From assembly GCA_025141015.1 (NCBI GenBank), contig CP081098.1, positions 2,424,501-2,488,500 on the forward strand: a stretch of 64,000 nucleotides of DNA. Reading direction: 5' to 3'. A program made the translations under genes and the position numbers. The notes under the pieces are model-generated. The model was given only the letters and a program-made list of their open reading frames with translations. It was not told the DNA's origin and did no database searches. This document shows positions 8,876 through 18,756 of the stretch, one piece after another (the stretch's first letter is position 1; the number at the start of each line of letters is the position of its first letter). This DNA comes from Rhodobacteraceae bacterium M382. GTDB taxonomy: Bacteria > Pseudomonadota > Alphaproteobacteria > Rhodobacterales > Rhodobacteraceae.

Positions 8876-10528
8876 TCAGGCTTTGATGCCCCATTTGTAG
8901 ATTTGAGGAAGATAGGCGATGTGCATATCGACACCAACCAGGTTGTCGCGGTGGTGCCGCTGAACCTGACGCCAATACGGCTGAATGGTCACGCCTTCTT
9001 CGATCACGATGGCCTGAATTTTGCCCATGACCACACGACGCTCGTCCGCACCGGCAATCGAGTTAGCCTGGGTCAGCAACGCGTCGAATTCGGCATTTGC
9101 CCAACCAAATTCATTCCAGGCTTCACCTGAGCGATAGGCCAGACCCAGAACCTGAGTGCCCAGCGGACGGTGGTTCCAGTTGGTCGAGCTGTAGGGATAG
9201 CTCACCCAATCGTTCCAGAAGGTCGATCCGGGCAGAATTGTCCGCTTGACCTTGAACCCGGCGTCGCGCAGCTGGGCTGCGACGGCATCGGTGGTGTTCT
9301 TGCGCCAGTCATCGTCGATCGAGATCAGTTCGTGCTCGTGATCCATCATGCCCGCTTCTTCCATCAGAGCCTTGGCTCCAGCAGGGTCAAAAGGAATACG
9401 TGTCACGTCCGGGTTGTGCTCCGGATGGATCGGGCCAACGTGGCAGTTGTCGGCAGGGATACCCTGACCACCAACACCCAGTTCCAGACAGACCGCATTG
9501 TCGACGGCCATGGCCAGCGCCTTGCGGACGCGCTTGTCGTCATAGGGTTTGTGGTTCTGGTTGGTCCGGACCACAATGGTCGCACCCGAGGTCACGGTCG
9601 ACCGGGTCAGGCCCAGGCTGTCCATGATGTCCGCGAATTCACCGACCGATTCCCAGTTCATGTCGACTTCTTCGGATTCGAACCCGGCAATGGTTGCCGA
9701 CGGATCGGTGCCGTAGTCAATGAATTCGATGCGATCCAGGTGACCACCCTTGCCAGCGGCATAGCCCCACCAGTCGTGATCATCATTGCGCACCAGAACA
9801 CCCTTGACGCCCACTTCGTAGGATTCAGGCTTCATGAACCCGGTGCCGATCGGGCTGGTCAGCATGTTTTCTGCACTGTGCGAGCTGTGCACGATCGCCG
9901 CTGGATAGTCGGCCATACCGGGAATGATTGTGATGTCAGGTGCGGGCAGGGTCAGCTTGACAGTGTGGCTGTCGACAACCGAGATCGCACCGTCCAGGGC
10001 CTTGTTGGTGTCCGGATTGATCATCGACGCCATACGACCGGCCATCGAGTTGCCTTCGACGTCCTTTTCACACCAGCCAGCGATGTTGCGCGCAACGTCT
10101 TCGGCGGTGAAGTCGTCACCATTGTTCCACTTAACACCTTTGCGGACACGCAGAGTGTATTCGGTGGCATCGTCATTGGCCTCCCAGCTTTCCAGAAGCA
10201 TGGGTTCGAACGAGCCGTCCGAATTGTATTCGACCAGATATTCCAACCAGCCGGCCGTAAAGGTCGCGATCTGGGTCCAGTCAAAGGTGCGCGGATCTTT
10301 CAATGCACGCACTTCCATCTGCATGCGAATGGTTCCGCCTTTTTGGGCTCCTTCCGCGTGGACAGGCGACGACAGACCAATCATCGAATAGGCGGCCGGA
10401 ACCGCAACACCCAGCGCGGTCGCCCGAGCCAGGAATTCACGACGGTCCAGTTTGCCATCCATAACTTCCTGAGCGTGCATTTTTGCGGCCCAGTGAATCG
10501 GTTTTCCGTTGATTGTTTCTTTTGTCAT
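8876..10528 (-). CDS. ABC transporter substrate-binding protein, peptide/nickel family (SBP_bac_5)
   Basis: Periplasmic binding protein that should deliver peptides or another solute to the permeases. The 550 residues carry an unusual N-terminus: about 27 polar residues, then [20 protein letters not shown], which fits a twin-arginine signal. The mature protein has the family landmarks [35 protein letters not shown] in blocks near residues 105-140. AGGGAG precedes the ATG at 10528. First gene of the operon; 95 bases separate it from the permease gene. Ligand is not predictable by eye. Confidence 0.93.
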   Translation of the reverse strand: MTKETINGKPIHWAAKMHAQEVMDGKLDRREFLARATALGVAVPAAYSMIGLSSPVHAEGAQKGGTIRMQMEVRALKDPRTFDWTQIATFTAGWLEYLVEYNSDGSFEPMLLESWEANDDATEYTLRVRKGVKWNNGDDFTAEDVARNIAGWCEKDVEGNSMAGRMASMINPDTNKALDGAISVVDSHTVKLTLPAPDITIIPGMADYPAAIVHSSHSAENMLTSPIGTGFMKPESYEVGVKGVLVRNDDHDWWGYAAGKGGHLDRIEFIDYGTDPSATIAGFESEEVDMNWESVGEFADIMDSLGLTRSTVTSGATIVVRTNQNHKPYDDKRVRKALAMAVDNAVCLELGVGGQGIPADNCHVGPIHPEHNPDVTRIPFDPAGAKALMEEAGMMDHEHELISIDDDWRKNTTDAVAAQLRDAGFKVKRTILPGSTFWNDWVSYPYSSTNWNHRPLGTQVLGLAYRSGEAWNEFGWANAEFDALLTQANSIAGADERRVVMGKIQAIVIEEGVTIQPYWRQVQRHHRDNLVGVDMHIAYLPQIYKWGIKA

Positions 10529-10786
10529 TTATTTCTCCCTGATGTGGATTTGGGTCAATGCGGGTCGTTTACCGCATTCGGCCCCGCCCCTCGGCGTGGC
10601 GCGTATGAAACTTCTGCTGGTTCGTTGGTCGCATCCCCATTTGTACATTCGGCACCAGTTTCGCGCCGACGTCAACGCATGCTTTCGGCACTTTTGGGTA
10701 AAAAAACGACATCACACTAGTTTGAATGCGACCATGACCCCATTTTCTGGACAGGCGTGACCAGTATCGGCGGGGTTTTTTGGCGA
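10529..10786. other. Intergenic region, promoter side of importer operon
   Basis: 258 bases between the start of the binding-protein gene (minus strand) and the end of the AraC-family gene (minus strand). Apart from the ribosome-binding site near 10535, no clear repeat, terminator or coding frame was recognised. Confidence 0.5.
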
Positions 10787-11566
10787 TCATCGCTTTCTCA
10801 GGGTTCCTGGTGTCATCCCGAATTGATTTTGAACGAATCTGTTGAAACTCGAAGCACTTGCAAAGCCCAGGTTATGGGAAATCGCTTTTGCTGACGCTGA
10901 TGTTTGGATCAACTGCGAGCGGGCTTCATGGGCGATACGTTCATTCAAAAGGGCCGCCGCTGTGCGTCCGGTCTGGGATCGGCACACACGGGTCAGGTGC
11001 GAAGGCGTGACATCCAGCATAGCCGCATAATCCGTCATCGAAGCCCCGGACGCGTATTGCTGTGAAATAGTCTGCCCATAGGTTCGGATCAGTCGGCGGG
11101 AGGCCGGAACCCTGGTCGTCTGTGGCATCAATCGGCGCAACCAGATCGCCGCCAGAACAGATTGTGCCTGCACCGTCTGGGCCCAGAAGGGCGGCTGGTG
11201 ATCCTGTTCCCGCACAATCGTGTCGTGCAGATTGGAAAGCTCGGCCAGGGTTTGGGCTGACAATGATCTCAACACTTGCGCAGACTCTGGCCAAATCTGA
11301 TTGGCCTGAGGCGAAATCCGCAACACATGCCCCAGGGCCTGACGTCCGGCATCCAGCGCAAACAGTGACCGAGCCGGAATGAACATGGCCGTGCTGGGGC
11401 CAAAGCCATGCTGGGCGCCATCCAGCAAGAGCCGTCCCTGACCTCTGGTGATCCAGATCAACAGATGGTCCGGCCGGTCATGCGCGAGGTCCAACTGCCA
11501 CGGACCTTCCGGGGCCAATTGCGGCAGCGATAGCGCATGTATCATCGAAAGGGCACTGTCGGTCAT
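10787..11566 (-). CDS. AraC-family transcriptional regulator
   Basis: Product of 259 residues. The N-terminal half resembles the cupin-like AraC ligand domain ([28 protein letters not shown]). The C-terminal about 100 residues hold two helix-turn-helix units: [21 protein letters not shown] and the second unit ending [25 protein letters not shown]. Its ATG overlaps the miaA stop by four bases, so the two are translationally coupled. It lies directly upstream, on the same strand, of the importer operon and may control it, but that is inference from position. Confidence 0.9.
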   Translation of the reverse strand: MTDSALSMIHALSLPQLAPEGPWQLDLAHDRPDHLLIWITRGQGRLLLDGAQHGFGPSTAMFIPARSLFALDAGRQALGHVLRISPQANQIWPESAQVLRSLSAQTLAELSNLHDTIVREQDHQPPFWAQTVQAQSVLAAIWLRRLMPQTTRVPASRRLIRTYGQTISQQYASGASMTDYAAMLDVTPSHLTRVCRSQTGRTAAALLNERIAHEARSQLIQTSASAKAISHNLGFASASSFNRFVQNQFGMTPGTLRKR

Positions 11567-12426
11567 GATCCAGGCGTGACTGCAGTCCAGTCGCGCATCT
11601 TTGAGCGAAACCAGGTTCGCTGTCGTTTGGCAAACTGGCGGGTGGCGATGGTCGCCCGTTCCCGGGCAGAGTCGAATGTCAGCTCTCCACGCTCATAGGC
11701 GACCAATTCCGGCACGCCGATCGCCTTGCACGATGGCAACGACGGATCATACCGGTCCAGCATGGTCCGAACTTCATCCAATGCGCCCAGGTCCAGCATC
11801 AGATCAAACCGACGGTCAATGCGCGCACCCAGCCAATCCTTGTCCACATCGAATATCAAGGCCGCGCAATCGGATGTTTGCAGCGCGGGCGGCGGTGTTT
11901 CTGCCTGCCAATTGGCGATCGAGCGCCCTGTGGCTGCCTGAACTTCCCAGGCGCGTTGAACCCTGGCCCGGTTGCGCAGATCCAGCCCGGATTGGGTGAC
12001 CGGATCCAGCCCGGCGCTCATTTCCTCCAGCGACATCTGGTCGGCCGTTGCCCGAATCTCGGGCGGTGTCACGGGGATGGGGGCCATGCCGCGGGTCAAT
12101 GTCATGAAGTACAACCCGGTGCCGCCAACAATGATGGGCCGCTCCGGACCGTCGAGCAGCGGCAGGACCTCCCGCATCCAGTGCCCGGCCGAATAGGTGG
12201 TGTCATAGGCAACATGCCCATACAGCCGATGCGGAACACTGGCCTCTTCCTGCTCTGACGGGCGAGCCGTAATAACCCGCCAGCAGTCATAGATCTGGCT
12301 GGCATCTGCATTGATGATCACGCCGCCGTGGCGATCCGCGATTTCCAGCGCCAGCGCAGATTTTCCCGATGCCGTCGGGCCGGCAATCAGAACCGGCTGA
12401 TCGGGAGCAATGTCGGGCAATTTCAT
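11563..12426 (-). CDS. miaA: tRNA dimethylallyltransferase
   Basis: Transfers a dimethylallyl group to N6 of adenosine-37 in tRNAs that read codons beginning with U. The 287 residues show the P-loop GPTASGKS near residues 15-22, the DASQIYD motif used for substrate binding, and GGTGLYF. The RMxxR-like C-terminal region ends with [12 protein letters not shown], which is diagnostic. AGGA precedes the start. It faces pyrH divergently and overlaps the AraC gene by four bases downstream. Length is normal to slightly short for alphaproteobacterial MiaA. Confidence 0.96.
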   Translation of the reverse strand: MKLPDIAPDQPVLIAGPTASGKSALALEIADRHGGVIINADASQIYDCWRVITARPSEQEEASVPHRLYGHVAYDTTYSAGHWMREVLPLLDGPERPIIVGGTGLYFMTLTRGMAPIPVTPPEIRATADQMSLEEMSAGLDPVTQSGLDLRNRARVQRAWEVQAATGRSIANWQAETPPPALQTSDCAALIFDVDKDWLGARIDRRFDLMLDLGALDEVRTMLDRYDPSLPSCKAIGVPELVAYERGELTFDSARERATIATRQFAKRQRTWFRSKMRDWTAVTPGS

Positions 12427-12453
12427 CGGCGTGATCCTGAACCGTAAAAAAGA

Positions 12454-12492
12454 TGACGCAATTCATCTGTCCCACATCAATGTTGTGCGTCA
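12454..12492. promoter_or_regulatory. Inverted repeat in the miaA-pyrH divergent promoter region
   Basis: TGACGCA at 12454-12460 and TGCGTCA at 12486-12492 are perfect complements 25 bases apart, in the 140-base gap between divergent genes. It could be a regulator site or a weak hairpin. Confidence 0.25.
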
Positions 12493-12566
12493 AGGCGCAT
12501 TGAACATGGCGGCGATTTCCGTCATTTTGCGCGCCAACCTAACCCCGCGACATTCCGGAGTGCAAT

Positions 12567-13313
12567 ATGCCCCTTTCCACCGATCTTTCGACAGACCTTG
12601 CCGATACAACCTATAAACGCGTCATGCTGAAAATTTCGGGTGAGGCCTTGATGGGGGATCAGGGGTTTGGTCTGCATCCGCCCACCGTGCAGCGGATCGC
12701 CGAGGAAGTAAAATCGGTGCATGATCTGGGGGTCGAGATCTGCATGGTGATCGGTGGCGGCAATATCTTTCGCGGTCTGTCCGGCAGCGCGCAGGGGATG
12801 GAACGCACAACGGCGGATTACATGGGGATGCTGGCCACGGTGATGAACGCACTGGCCATGCAGAGCGCCCTGGAAAGCCTGGACGTGTTCACCCGGGTCA
12901 TTTCCGCGATTCCCATGGATCAGGTGTGCGAACCCTATATTCGCCGTCGCGCCGTGCGCCATCTCGAGAAAAAGCGGGTCTGCATTTTTGCAGCCGGAAC
13001 CGGTAACCCCTATTTCACCACCGATACCGCCGCGACGCTGCGGGCGAATGAAATGTCCTGCGAGGCAATTTTCAAGGGGACCAAGGTTGATGGGGTCTAT
13101 GACAAGGATCCGGTGAAATTCGACGATGCCAAACGCTATGACACGGTGAGCTATGATGATGTTCTGGCCAAACGTCTGGGCGTCATGGACGCCAGCGCGA
13201 TTGCACTGGCGCGCGACAACAACCTGCCAATCATCGTGTTTTCTCTGGACGAGCCGGGTGGGTTCCGGGGCATTCTGGCCGGACGTGGTACCTATACAAA
13301 AGTGCAAGGCTGA
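12567..13313 (+). CDS. pyrH: UMP kinase
   Basis: Phosphorylates UMP to UDP with ATP in pyrimidine nucleotide synthesis. The 248-residue protein belongs to the amino-acid-kinase fold: [13 protein letters not shown] near the N-terminus, [10 protein letters not shown] for phosphate binding, then [13 protein letters not shown] and GVYDKDP, all standard for bacterial PyrH. CGGAG at 12556-12560 supports the ATG. It opens the large plus-strand envelope and translation cluster; frr follows after 330 bases that contain a hairpin and a short tandem repeat. Confidence 0.98.
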   Translation: MPLSTDLSTDLADTTYKRVMLKISGEALMGDQGFGLHPPTVQRIAEEVKSVHDLGVEICMVIGGGNIFRGLSGSAQGMERTTADYMGMLATVMNALAMQSALESLDVFTRVISAIPMDQVCEPYIRRRAVRHLEKKRVCIFAAGTGNPYFTTDTAATLRANEMSCEAIFKGTKVDGVYDKDPVKFDDAKRYDTVSYDDVLAKRLGVMDASAIALARDNNLPIIVFSLDEPGGFRGILAGRGTYTKVQG

Positions 13314-13317
13314 TCAT

Positions 13318-13358
13318 CGGCGCATCCAAGGTCGCTCCAACGACCCCCGGATGCGCCG
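13318..13358 (+). terminator. Two-tier hairpin after pyrH, terminator-like
   Basis: Outer stem CGGCGCATCC (13318-13327) with GGATGCGCCG (13349-13358), enclosing an inner stem GGTCG (13330-13334) with CGACC (13341-13345). No strong U-tract follows, so it may be a weak terminator or an mRNA 3'-end stabiliser. Confidence 0.5.
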
Positions 13359-13406
13359 TTCAAAAAGGGATCGCAGGCGGCACAAGGTAAACGTCCCGCT
13401 CTGCGC

Positions 13407-13434
13407 CGTCCCATCTGTAGCGTCCCATCTGTAG
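13407..13434. repeat. Perfect 14-bp tandem duplication
   Basis: CGTCCCATCTGTAG occurs twice head-to-tail (13407-13420 and 13421-13434) in the pyrH-frr gap. The rest of this 330-base gap shows no coding frame I can support; a TATACA at 13579-13584 might be a -10 element for frr. Confidence 0.8.
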
Positions 13435-13643
13435 CGGTCATTTTTTGCCACGCGGGCTTTACTGCAAAGGGGCCTTTGCCTGACCCCTTTGACGGCGAAT
13501 CCATTCCGTGTCGCACAGGATGGCAGGGCAACACCTTCAAAATTGCTTTCCCGCGCGGTGATTGTGGGCCAAGATTGCTATACATCCTGTTGCCAATGGC
13601 TTATGAGCCGATGCAGTTCACCGGAAGAAGGGGAGAGAGCAGC

Positions 13644-14207
13644 ATGTCCGAAGATTTCGAACTGGACACCGATGACCTTCAGCGCCGCATGGATGGCGCG
13701 ATGGTCAATCTAAAAACCGAATTTGCGTCGTTGCGCACCGGGCGTGCGTCTGCGTCGATGCTTGAGCCTGTGATGGTTGATGCCTACGGCTCGATGACGC
13801 CGATCAATCAGGTCGGCACCGTGAATGTGCCCGAACCGCGTATGGTGACGATCAATGTCTGGGACAAATCCCTGGTTGGAAAGGTCGAAAAGGCCATTCG
13901 CGAATCCGGTCTGGGGATCAATCCTCAGCTGAATGGCACCATCATCATGTTGCCGATTCCGGAACTGAACGAAGAACGTCGTCGTGAACTGACCAAGGTT
14001 GCCGGCCACTATGCTGAAAACGCCCGCGTATCGATCCGCAACGTTCGTCGTGATGGTATGGATCAGATCAAAAAAGCCAAATCCGATGGCATGTCCGAGG
14101 ACGACCAGAAATTCTGGGAACAGGAAGTTCAGGAGCTGACCGACAAGATGATCAAAGTTGTCGATCAGGCGCTGGAGACCAAACAAGCCGAAATCATGCA
14201 GGTTTAA
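13644..14207 (+). CDS. frr: Ribosome recycling factor
   Basis: Splits post-termination ribosomes together with EF-G. The 187 residues match the family's usual 185: [23 protein letters not shown] near the N-terminus, the hinge [18 protein letters not shown], and the C-terminal helix ending [15 protein letters not shown]. The start at 13644 has a purine-rich AAGGGGAGAG just upstream; an in-frame ATG at 13476 would add 56 uncharacteristic residues. uppS follows after about 10 bases. Confidence 0.98.
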   Translation: MSEDFELDTDDLQRRMDGAMVNLKTEFASLRTGRASASMLEPVMVDAYGSMTPINQVGTVNVPEPRMVTINVWDKSLVGKVEKAIRESGLGINPQLNGTIIMLPIPELNEERRRELTKVAGHYAENARVSIRNVRRDGMDQIKKAKSDGMSEDDQKFWEQEVQELTDKMIKVVDQALETKQAEIMQV

Positions 14208-14217
14208 TGCACAGCGC

Positions 14218-14994
14218 ATGTCCAGAGGCTCAAAAACCGCAGCAATCCCCAGTGACGCAACCGATGGCAGCGACACTGCCAATATGGGCGGTTCAGGGCC
14301 ACGCCATGTCGCAATCATCATGGACGGAAACGGCCGCTGGGCTCAGGCCCGCGGCAGACCGCGCCTGTTCGGGCATCATGCCGGTGCCCGACGTGTGCGC
14401 GAAGTGGTCGAGGCCTGCCCGGATCTGAAGGTCAAATATCTGACGATCTTTGCCTTTTCGACCGAGAATTGGAAACGGACGCAAACCGAAGTCGCTGGGT
14501 TGATGAGCCTGTTTCGCCGGTATATTTCCAAGGAGATGCAGGCGCTGTCGGCACGCAATGTGCGGGTGCGCTTCATCGGAGACCGGGTACGTCTGGACAA
14601 AAAACTGATCCAATTGATGGACCAGCTTGAAAAAGCGACCTCCGGCAATGACGGGACCCAGTTGACCATTGCTCTGAATTATGGCGGTCGTGACGAGGTG
14701 GCGCGCGCGACACGGCGTCTGGCCCAGGACGTGGCCGACGGTAAACTGCGACCGGAAGACGTCGACCAGGAAACGTTGCCGAAATATCTGGACACTCATG
14801 TCTTGCCCGACCCTGATCTGGTGATCCGTACCAGCGGCGAAGCTCGGATTTCGAACTTTCTTTTGTGGCAATCGGCCTATGCCGAGTATGAGTTTATCGA
14901 TACCTTGTGGCCCGATTTTACCGCAGAAGAATTGAAATCCCTCTGCAATAGTTATGGTCGCCGCGACCGTCGATTTGGTGGGGTTCAGAAATGA
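14218..14994 (+). CDS. uppS: Isoprenyl transferase (undecaprenyl diphosphate synthase)
   Basis: Makes the C55 lipid carrier for cell-wall and polysaccharide synthesis from FPP and IPP. About 258 residues: IIMDGNGRWA near residue 30 carries the catalytic Asp and P-loop-like region, FAFSTENWKR follows, and RTSGEARISNFLLWQ near the C-terminus completes the cis-prenyltransferase signature. The start is uncertain: 14218 gives a short polar leader typical of relatives, 14284 would still keep the catalytic domain, and 14158 would overlap frr. It overlaps cdsA by four bases (ATGA). Confidence 0.95.
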   Translation: MSRGSKTAAIPSDATDGSDTANMGGSGPRHVAIIMDGNGRWAQARGRPRLFGHHAGARRVREVVEACPDLKVKYLTIFAFSTENWKRTQTEVAGLMSLFRRYISKEMQALSARNVRVRFIGDRVRLDKKLIQLMDQLEKATSGNDGTQLTIALNYGGRDEVARATRRLAQDVADGKLRPEDVDQETLPKYLDTHVLPDPDLVIRTSGEARISNFLLWQSAYAEYEFIDTLWPDFTAEELKSLCNSYGRRDRRFGGVQK

Positions 14995-15770
14995 GCGAGG
15001 GGCGCTGGTCTGACCTTGCACCGCGTATTGCGTCGGCGGTGGTCATGGTCGTCGTGGGGGGCGCTGGCATCCTGGCAGGGGGCATGTGGTTCAAACTGCT
15101 GATCGCGGCGAGCTGTGGGGCGATGATCTGGGAACTGGTCCGCATGCTGACCCCCGCTCAAGGCAGCGCGGCGTTACAGCTGGGGGCCTTGACGGCGGTG
15201 ACACAGGTTGTGGCCTGGCTGATGCCGCCCGTGGCTCTGTTGCCAATCGCCCTAGCGGTGATCCCGGTGGGGATGTCCATCCTCAAATCCCGCAAATGGG
15301 CTTTTGCAGGTTTTGCCTTGTGGATCGCTTTGGCGGGCATCGGTTTTGTCTGGTTGCGCGGATCCTTGGGTCTGACATGGGTGGCTTGGCTGATTTGCAT
15401 TGTCGTTGTCACCGATGTTGCGGGCTATTTTGCAGGCAAGGCCATTGGCGGTCCAAAATTCTGGCCTGCAATCAGCCCAAAGAAAACCTGGTCGGGCACG
15501 GCTGCCGGTTGGGTTGGCGCGTTGATCGTCGGCGCGCTGTTCGCTACCCAGATGGGGGCCGGGCTGGGCCTGTGTGTGGTGTCGGTGCTGGCGTCGATGG
15601 CCAGCCAGGCCGGAGACGTTCTGGAAAGCGCTTTGAAACGACGCACGGGAACCAAGGACAGTTCGAACCTGATTCCTGGGCATGGCGGGTTTTTGGATCG
15701 GTTCGATGGCATGATGGGGGCAATGGCGCTGGTTCTGGTGCTGAGCCTGTTTTATTCGCCCGGAGTATAA
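14991..15770 (+). CDS. cdsA: Phosphatidate cytidylyltransferase
   Basis: Inner-membrane enzyme making CDP-diacylglycerol, precursor of all phospholipids. The 259 residues are strongly hydrophobic with about seven membrane segments. The CDS signature appears near the C-terminus: LKRRTGTKDSSNLIPGHGG then FLDRFDGM. The start overlaps the uppS stop (ATGA) and the stop is three bases before dxr, so it is translated from the same message. Confidence 0.96.
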   Translation: MSEGRWSDLAPRIASAVVMVVVGGAGILAGGMWFKLLIAASCGAMIWELVRMLTPAQGSAALQLGALTAVTQVVAWLMPPVALLPIALAVIPVGMSILKSRKWAFAGFALWIALAGIGFVWLRGSLGLTWVAWLICIVVVTDVAGYFAGKAIGGPKFWPAISPKKTWSGTAAGWVGALIVGALFATQMGAGLGLCVVSVLASMASQAGDVLESALKRRTGTKDSSNLIPGHGGFLDRFDGMMGAMALVLVLSLFYSPGV

Positions 15771-15773
15771 GAC

Positions 15774-16958
15774 ATGCGGCGGGTTTCCATTTTTGGCGCG
15801 ACAGGCTCCATCGGTCAAAACACGCTTGATCTGATCCGCCGCGATCCGGCCGGATATGACGTTGTGGCCGTGACCGGCGGGCACAACATTGCGCAACTGG
15901 CGCAGGACGCGGTTGCGGTGCGGGCCGATCTGGCCGTGACAGCCTTTGAAGACCGGCTGGATGACCTGCGTGCGGCTCTTGCCGACACCGGTATCGAAGT
16001 CGCCGCAGGGCAGGCGGCCCTGACCGAAGCCGGTGCCCGTCCCGCAGATTGGGTCATGTCGGCCATTGTGGGGGCTGCCGGTCTGGCACCGGGGCTGGAG
16101 GCCCTGAAACAGGGGGCGACGCTGGCGCTGGCCAACAAGGAATCTTTGGTCTGTGCCGGAGCGCTGGTGCTGGAGACGGCGCGCCAGAACAACGCCCGCC
16201 TGTTGCCAGTAGACAGCGAACATTCAGCAGTGTTTCAGGCGTTGGTAGGCGAAGACATGGACGCGGTTGAACGTATAATCATCACCGCATCCGGTGGTGC
16301 GTTCCGCGATTGGCCATTGGACGCCTTGCGCAATGCGACCCTGGAACAGGCGTCGGCCCATCCGAATTGGGACATGGGACAGCGGATCACGATCGACAGC
16401 GCATCAATGTTTAACAAGGCGTTGGAAGTCATTGAAACGCGTGAGTATTTCGGGATATCCCCCGAACAGATCGAAGTCATCATACACCCTGAATCGATGA
16501 TCCACGCGCTGGTCGGTTTCCGCGATGGCGCGTTGATGGCGCATCTTGGGGCACCGGACATGCGTCACGCCATCGGCTATGCGCTGCATTGGCCGGATCG
16601 ACGCGATCTGCCGGTGGCGCGTCTGGATCTGGCACAGGTGTCGCAACTGAATTTCCGTGCCCCCGAAGACGCGCGCTATCCCGCGCTGCGGCTGGCGCGG
16701 GATGTCATGGCCCAGGGTGGTTTGGCTGGGGCGGTGTTCAATGCGGCCAAGGAACGTGCGTTGGATGGCTTTATCGCGGGTCGGGTGGGGTTTCTCGACA
16801 TGGCCGAGATCGTCGAAGAGGTTCTCACCCGGTTTCAGGCCCAGAAAGGTCCATTGGCGGGTCTTATTGATGCCCCAATGACCCTTGATAACGTGACACA
16901 AACAGACCACTTGGCAAGAGAGTATGCCGACAAGGTCATGACAGAACGGGCAGGGTAG
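15774..16958 (+). CDS. dxr: 1-deoxy-D-xylulose 5-phosphate reductoisomerase
   Basis: NADPH-dependent second step of the MEP isoprenoid pathway, feeding the neighbouring uppS. The 394 residues begin with the nucleotide-binding RRVSIFGATGSIGQNTLDL; the substrate and metal region reads ALANKESLVCAG and LLPVDSEHSA, and the later SASMFNKALEVIE and HPESMIHALV blocks are typical of Dxr. GGAG lies nine bases before the ATG. Position between cdsA and rseP is the common alphaproteobacterial order. Confidence 0.98.
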   Translation: MRRVSIFGATGSIGQNTLDLIRRDPAGYDVVAVTGGHNIAQLAQDAVAVRADLAVTAFEDRLDDLRAALADTGIEVAAGQAALTEAGARPADWVMSAIVGAAGLAPGLEALKQGATLALANKESLVCAGALVLETARQNNARLLPVDSEHSAVFQALVGEDMDAVERIIITASGGAFRDWPLDALRNATLEQASAHPNWDMGQRITIDSASMFNKALEVIETREYFGISPEQIEVIIHPESMIHALVGFRDGALMAHLGAPDMRHAIGYALHWPDRRDLPVARLDLAQVSQLNFRAPEDARYPALRLARDVMAQGGLAGAVFNAAKERALDGFIAGRVGFLDMAEIVEEVLTRFQAQKGPLAGLIDAPMTLDNVTQTDHLAREYADKVMTERAG

Positions 16959-16962
16959 TCTT

Positions 16963-18312
16963 TTGGATATTGTTTCACTCATTCCGCAATTCGGGAATGT
17001 CATTCAGACGTTGATCGCCTTTGTGGTGGCCTTGTCTGTCATCGTGGCCGTGCATGAGTATGGTCATTATATTGTCGGGCGCTGGTCCGGTATTCATCCC
17101 GAAGTGTTTTCGTTGGGGTTTGGTCCGGTTTTATACAGCCGGATCGACAAACGCGGCACCCGCTGGCAGGTGGCCTTGTTGCCGTTTGGCGGTTATGTCA
17201 AATTTCTGGGCGATGCCAATGCGGCCTCGGGCAAGGATGAGGACACCATGGCCGAAGCGTCACAGGATCCGGCATTTCTGCGCAAGACCATGCATGGCGC
17301 GCCTTTGTGGGCCCGTACGGCCACCGTGGCGGCCGGACCGGTGTTCAACTTTGCCCTGTCGATTGGGGTGTTTGCGGTGATCTTCATGTTGCGCGGTGTC
17401 GCCAGCGATCCGCTGACCGTTGGAGAACTGAAACCATTGCCCGGCAGCGTGCAGGAGTTGCGGGAGGGTGACGAGATTGTTGCCATAGCCGGAACTGCGA
17501 CCCCCAAATTCGACGATGCCGACGCTTGGAGCGCCTTTACCGCAGCCATTCCACAACAGGCCACATTGGATTACGACGTGCTGCGACAGGGCCAGGTAAT
17601 GACCGTGCGCGGTCCGTACCTGTTCCCGGCTCATATCACGCTGGTCGCGCCGCGCAGCGCGGCGATGGATATCGAGCTGCAGGCAGGCGATGTCATTACG
17701 GCCGTGGACGGCAACCCGATCTTTGCCTTTGATCAGCTCAAGGAAATTGTCGAAGGTTCGGACGGGCGAGCATTGTTGCTGGACGTCTGGCGCAATGGCC
17801 AGACGCTGGAGTTTGCCCTGGCTCCACGCCGCACGGATGAACCGCAGCCCGATGGCGGGTTTGTGACGCATTGGAGGATCGGCATTGTCGGTGGCATGGC
17901 CTTTGACCCGGCTACCGAAACCGCTGGCCCGTGGCAGGCATTGACCGGCGGGGTCTCCCAAACATTTGCCATCGTGCAAGGGTCGTTGTCAGGTCTGTGG
18001 CATATGGTGACAGGCGCGATCAGCACCTGCAATATGTCCGGTCCTTTGGGGATTGCCCAGACATCCGGCGAAGTGGCAAGCCAGGGAACACAGAGCTTTA
18101 TCTGGTTCATTGCCGTCTTGTCTACGGCAGTGGGGCTGTTGAACCTGTTCCCAATACCGGCGCTGGATGGCGGACATCTGGTGTTTTATGCCTATGAAGC
18201 CGTCACCGGCAAGCCGCCCAGCGATGCGGCGTTGCGGGTTCTCATGACCATCGGCTTTGGTCTGATCCTGTCGCTGATGGTGTTTGCGCTGAGCAACGAT
18301 CTGTTCTGCTGA
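16963..18312 (+). CDS. rseP: RIP metalloprotease, site-2 protease
   Basis: Intramembrane zinc protease that cleaves anti-sigma factors and leftover signal peptides in the inner membrane. The 449 residues contain the metal motif HEYGH at 31-35 inside the first membrane helix, periplasmic PDZ-like segments with GDEIVAIAG and GDVITAVDG, and the C-terminal NLFPIPALDGGH. The start is a TTG at 16963, supported by the family-typical MDIVSLIPQFGNVIQTLIAF and by the absence of an ATG before the active site. It sits four bases after dxr. Confidence 0.95.
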   Translation: MDIVSLIPQFGNVIQTLIAFVVALSVIVAVHEYGHYIVGRWSGIHPEVFSLGFGPVLYSRIDKRGTRWQVALLPFGGYVKFLGDANAASGKDEDTMAEASQDPAFLRKTMHGAPLWARTATVAAGPVFNFALSIGVFAVIFMLRGVASDPLTVGELKPLPGSVQELREGDEIVAIAGTATPKFDDADAWSAFTAAIPQQATLDYDVLRQGQVMTVRGPYLFPAHITLVAPRSAAMDIELQAGDVITAVDGNPIFAFDQLKEIVEGSDGRALLLDVWRNGQTLEFALAPRRTDEPQPDGGFVTHWRIGIVGGMAFDPATETAGPWQALTGGVSQTFAIVQGSLSGLWHMVTGAISTCNMSGPLGIAQTSGEVASQGTQSFIWFIAVLSTAVGLLNLFPIPALDGGHLVFYAYEAVTGKPPSDAALRVLMTIGFGLILSLMVFALSNDLFC

Positions 18313-18330
18313 TCTTTCTGAATTGGAGGG

Positions 18331-18353
18331 GTGGCGCGGAGTGATCGCGCCAC
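18331..18353 (+). terminator. Perfect hairpin after rseP
   Basis: GTGGCGCG (18331-18338) pairs with CGCGCCAC (18346-18353) over a 7-base loop. No T-run follows, so termination would be weak. Confidence 0.45.
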
Positions 18354-18462
18354 TGCCCCAGTCCTGCCCAAGTCCTGCCACATTCGCCCGGTATTTTTGT
18401 CAGAACTGACGGGCTGTCTCTGCCGGTGGCGGGGACATGGGAAAGGACAGAAGGGACAGAAA

Positions 18463-18588
18463 ATGAGCACTCTACAGCAGTCATATCGCGGCTTGAGTCT
18501 GGTTATGGAGCTGAATTGGGACCGGATGCTTTTCCTGGGGGCCATTGTGGTTGCCCTGGCGACCGGAGCCTGGCTGGGCGGTCTCTGA
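18463..18588 (+). CDS. Small single-helix membrane protein, 41 residues
   Basis: Between rseP and bamA there is a 41-residue frame with a good AAGGGACAG about 6 bases before its ATG. The N-terminal half (MSTLQQSYRGLSLVMELNWD) is amphipathic, and the C-terminal half (RMLFLGAIVVALATGAWLGG) is one membrane helix. It has its own downstream rho-independent-type terminator. I recognise similar short proteins from other Rhodobacterales but know of no assigned function. A longer in-frame version from 18331 is unlikely because it has no ribosome-binding site. Confidence 0.7.
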   Translation: MSTLQQSYRGLSLVMELNWDRMLFLGAIVVALATGAWLGGL

Positions 18589-18618
18589 TTCCCGACTGAC
18601 AGGCCTGACAAGACAAGC

Positions 18619-18652
18619 GGTGCGCAGCCAACAGGATGCGCGCCTTTTTCTT
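18619..18652 (+). terminator. Rho-independent terminator after the 41-residue gene
   Basis: GGTGCGCA (18619-18626) pairs with TGCGCGCC (18637-18644), one G-T wobble, 10-base loop, then TTTTTCTT. Confidence 0.7.
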
Positions 18653-18656
18653 GGTT

Positions 18657-18685
18657 TTGACAACCGTCTTCAGACCCGTTAGTCA
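18657..18685 (+). promoter_or_regulatory. Candidate sigma-70 promoter for bamA
   Basis: TTGACA at 18657-18662, 17-base spacer, TAGTCA at 18680-18685, just after the terminator and ahead of bamA. The -35 is perfect, the -10 is partial. It would give bamA and the lipid A genes their own promoter. Confidence 0.5.
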
Positions 18686-18756
18686 CATGCTAATGCTGCC
18701 ATAATTCTGGGTTTGAAAAGATGGGTTTGGGGAAAAACGTAGGAATATCCTGCGCT

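Noticed and set aside
8876-10720. Long open frames opposite the binding-protein gene and other strong genes
   Set aside because: They mirror third-position GC bias of the true genes, lack ribosome-binding sites and show no family motifs.
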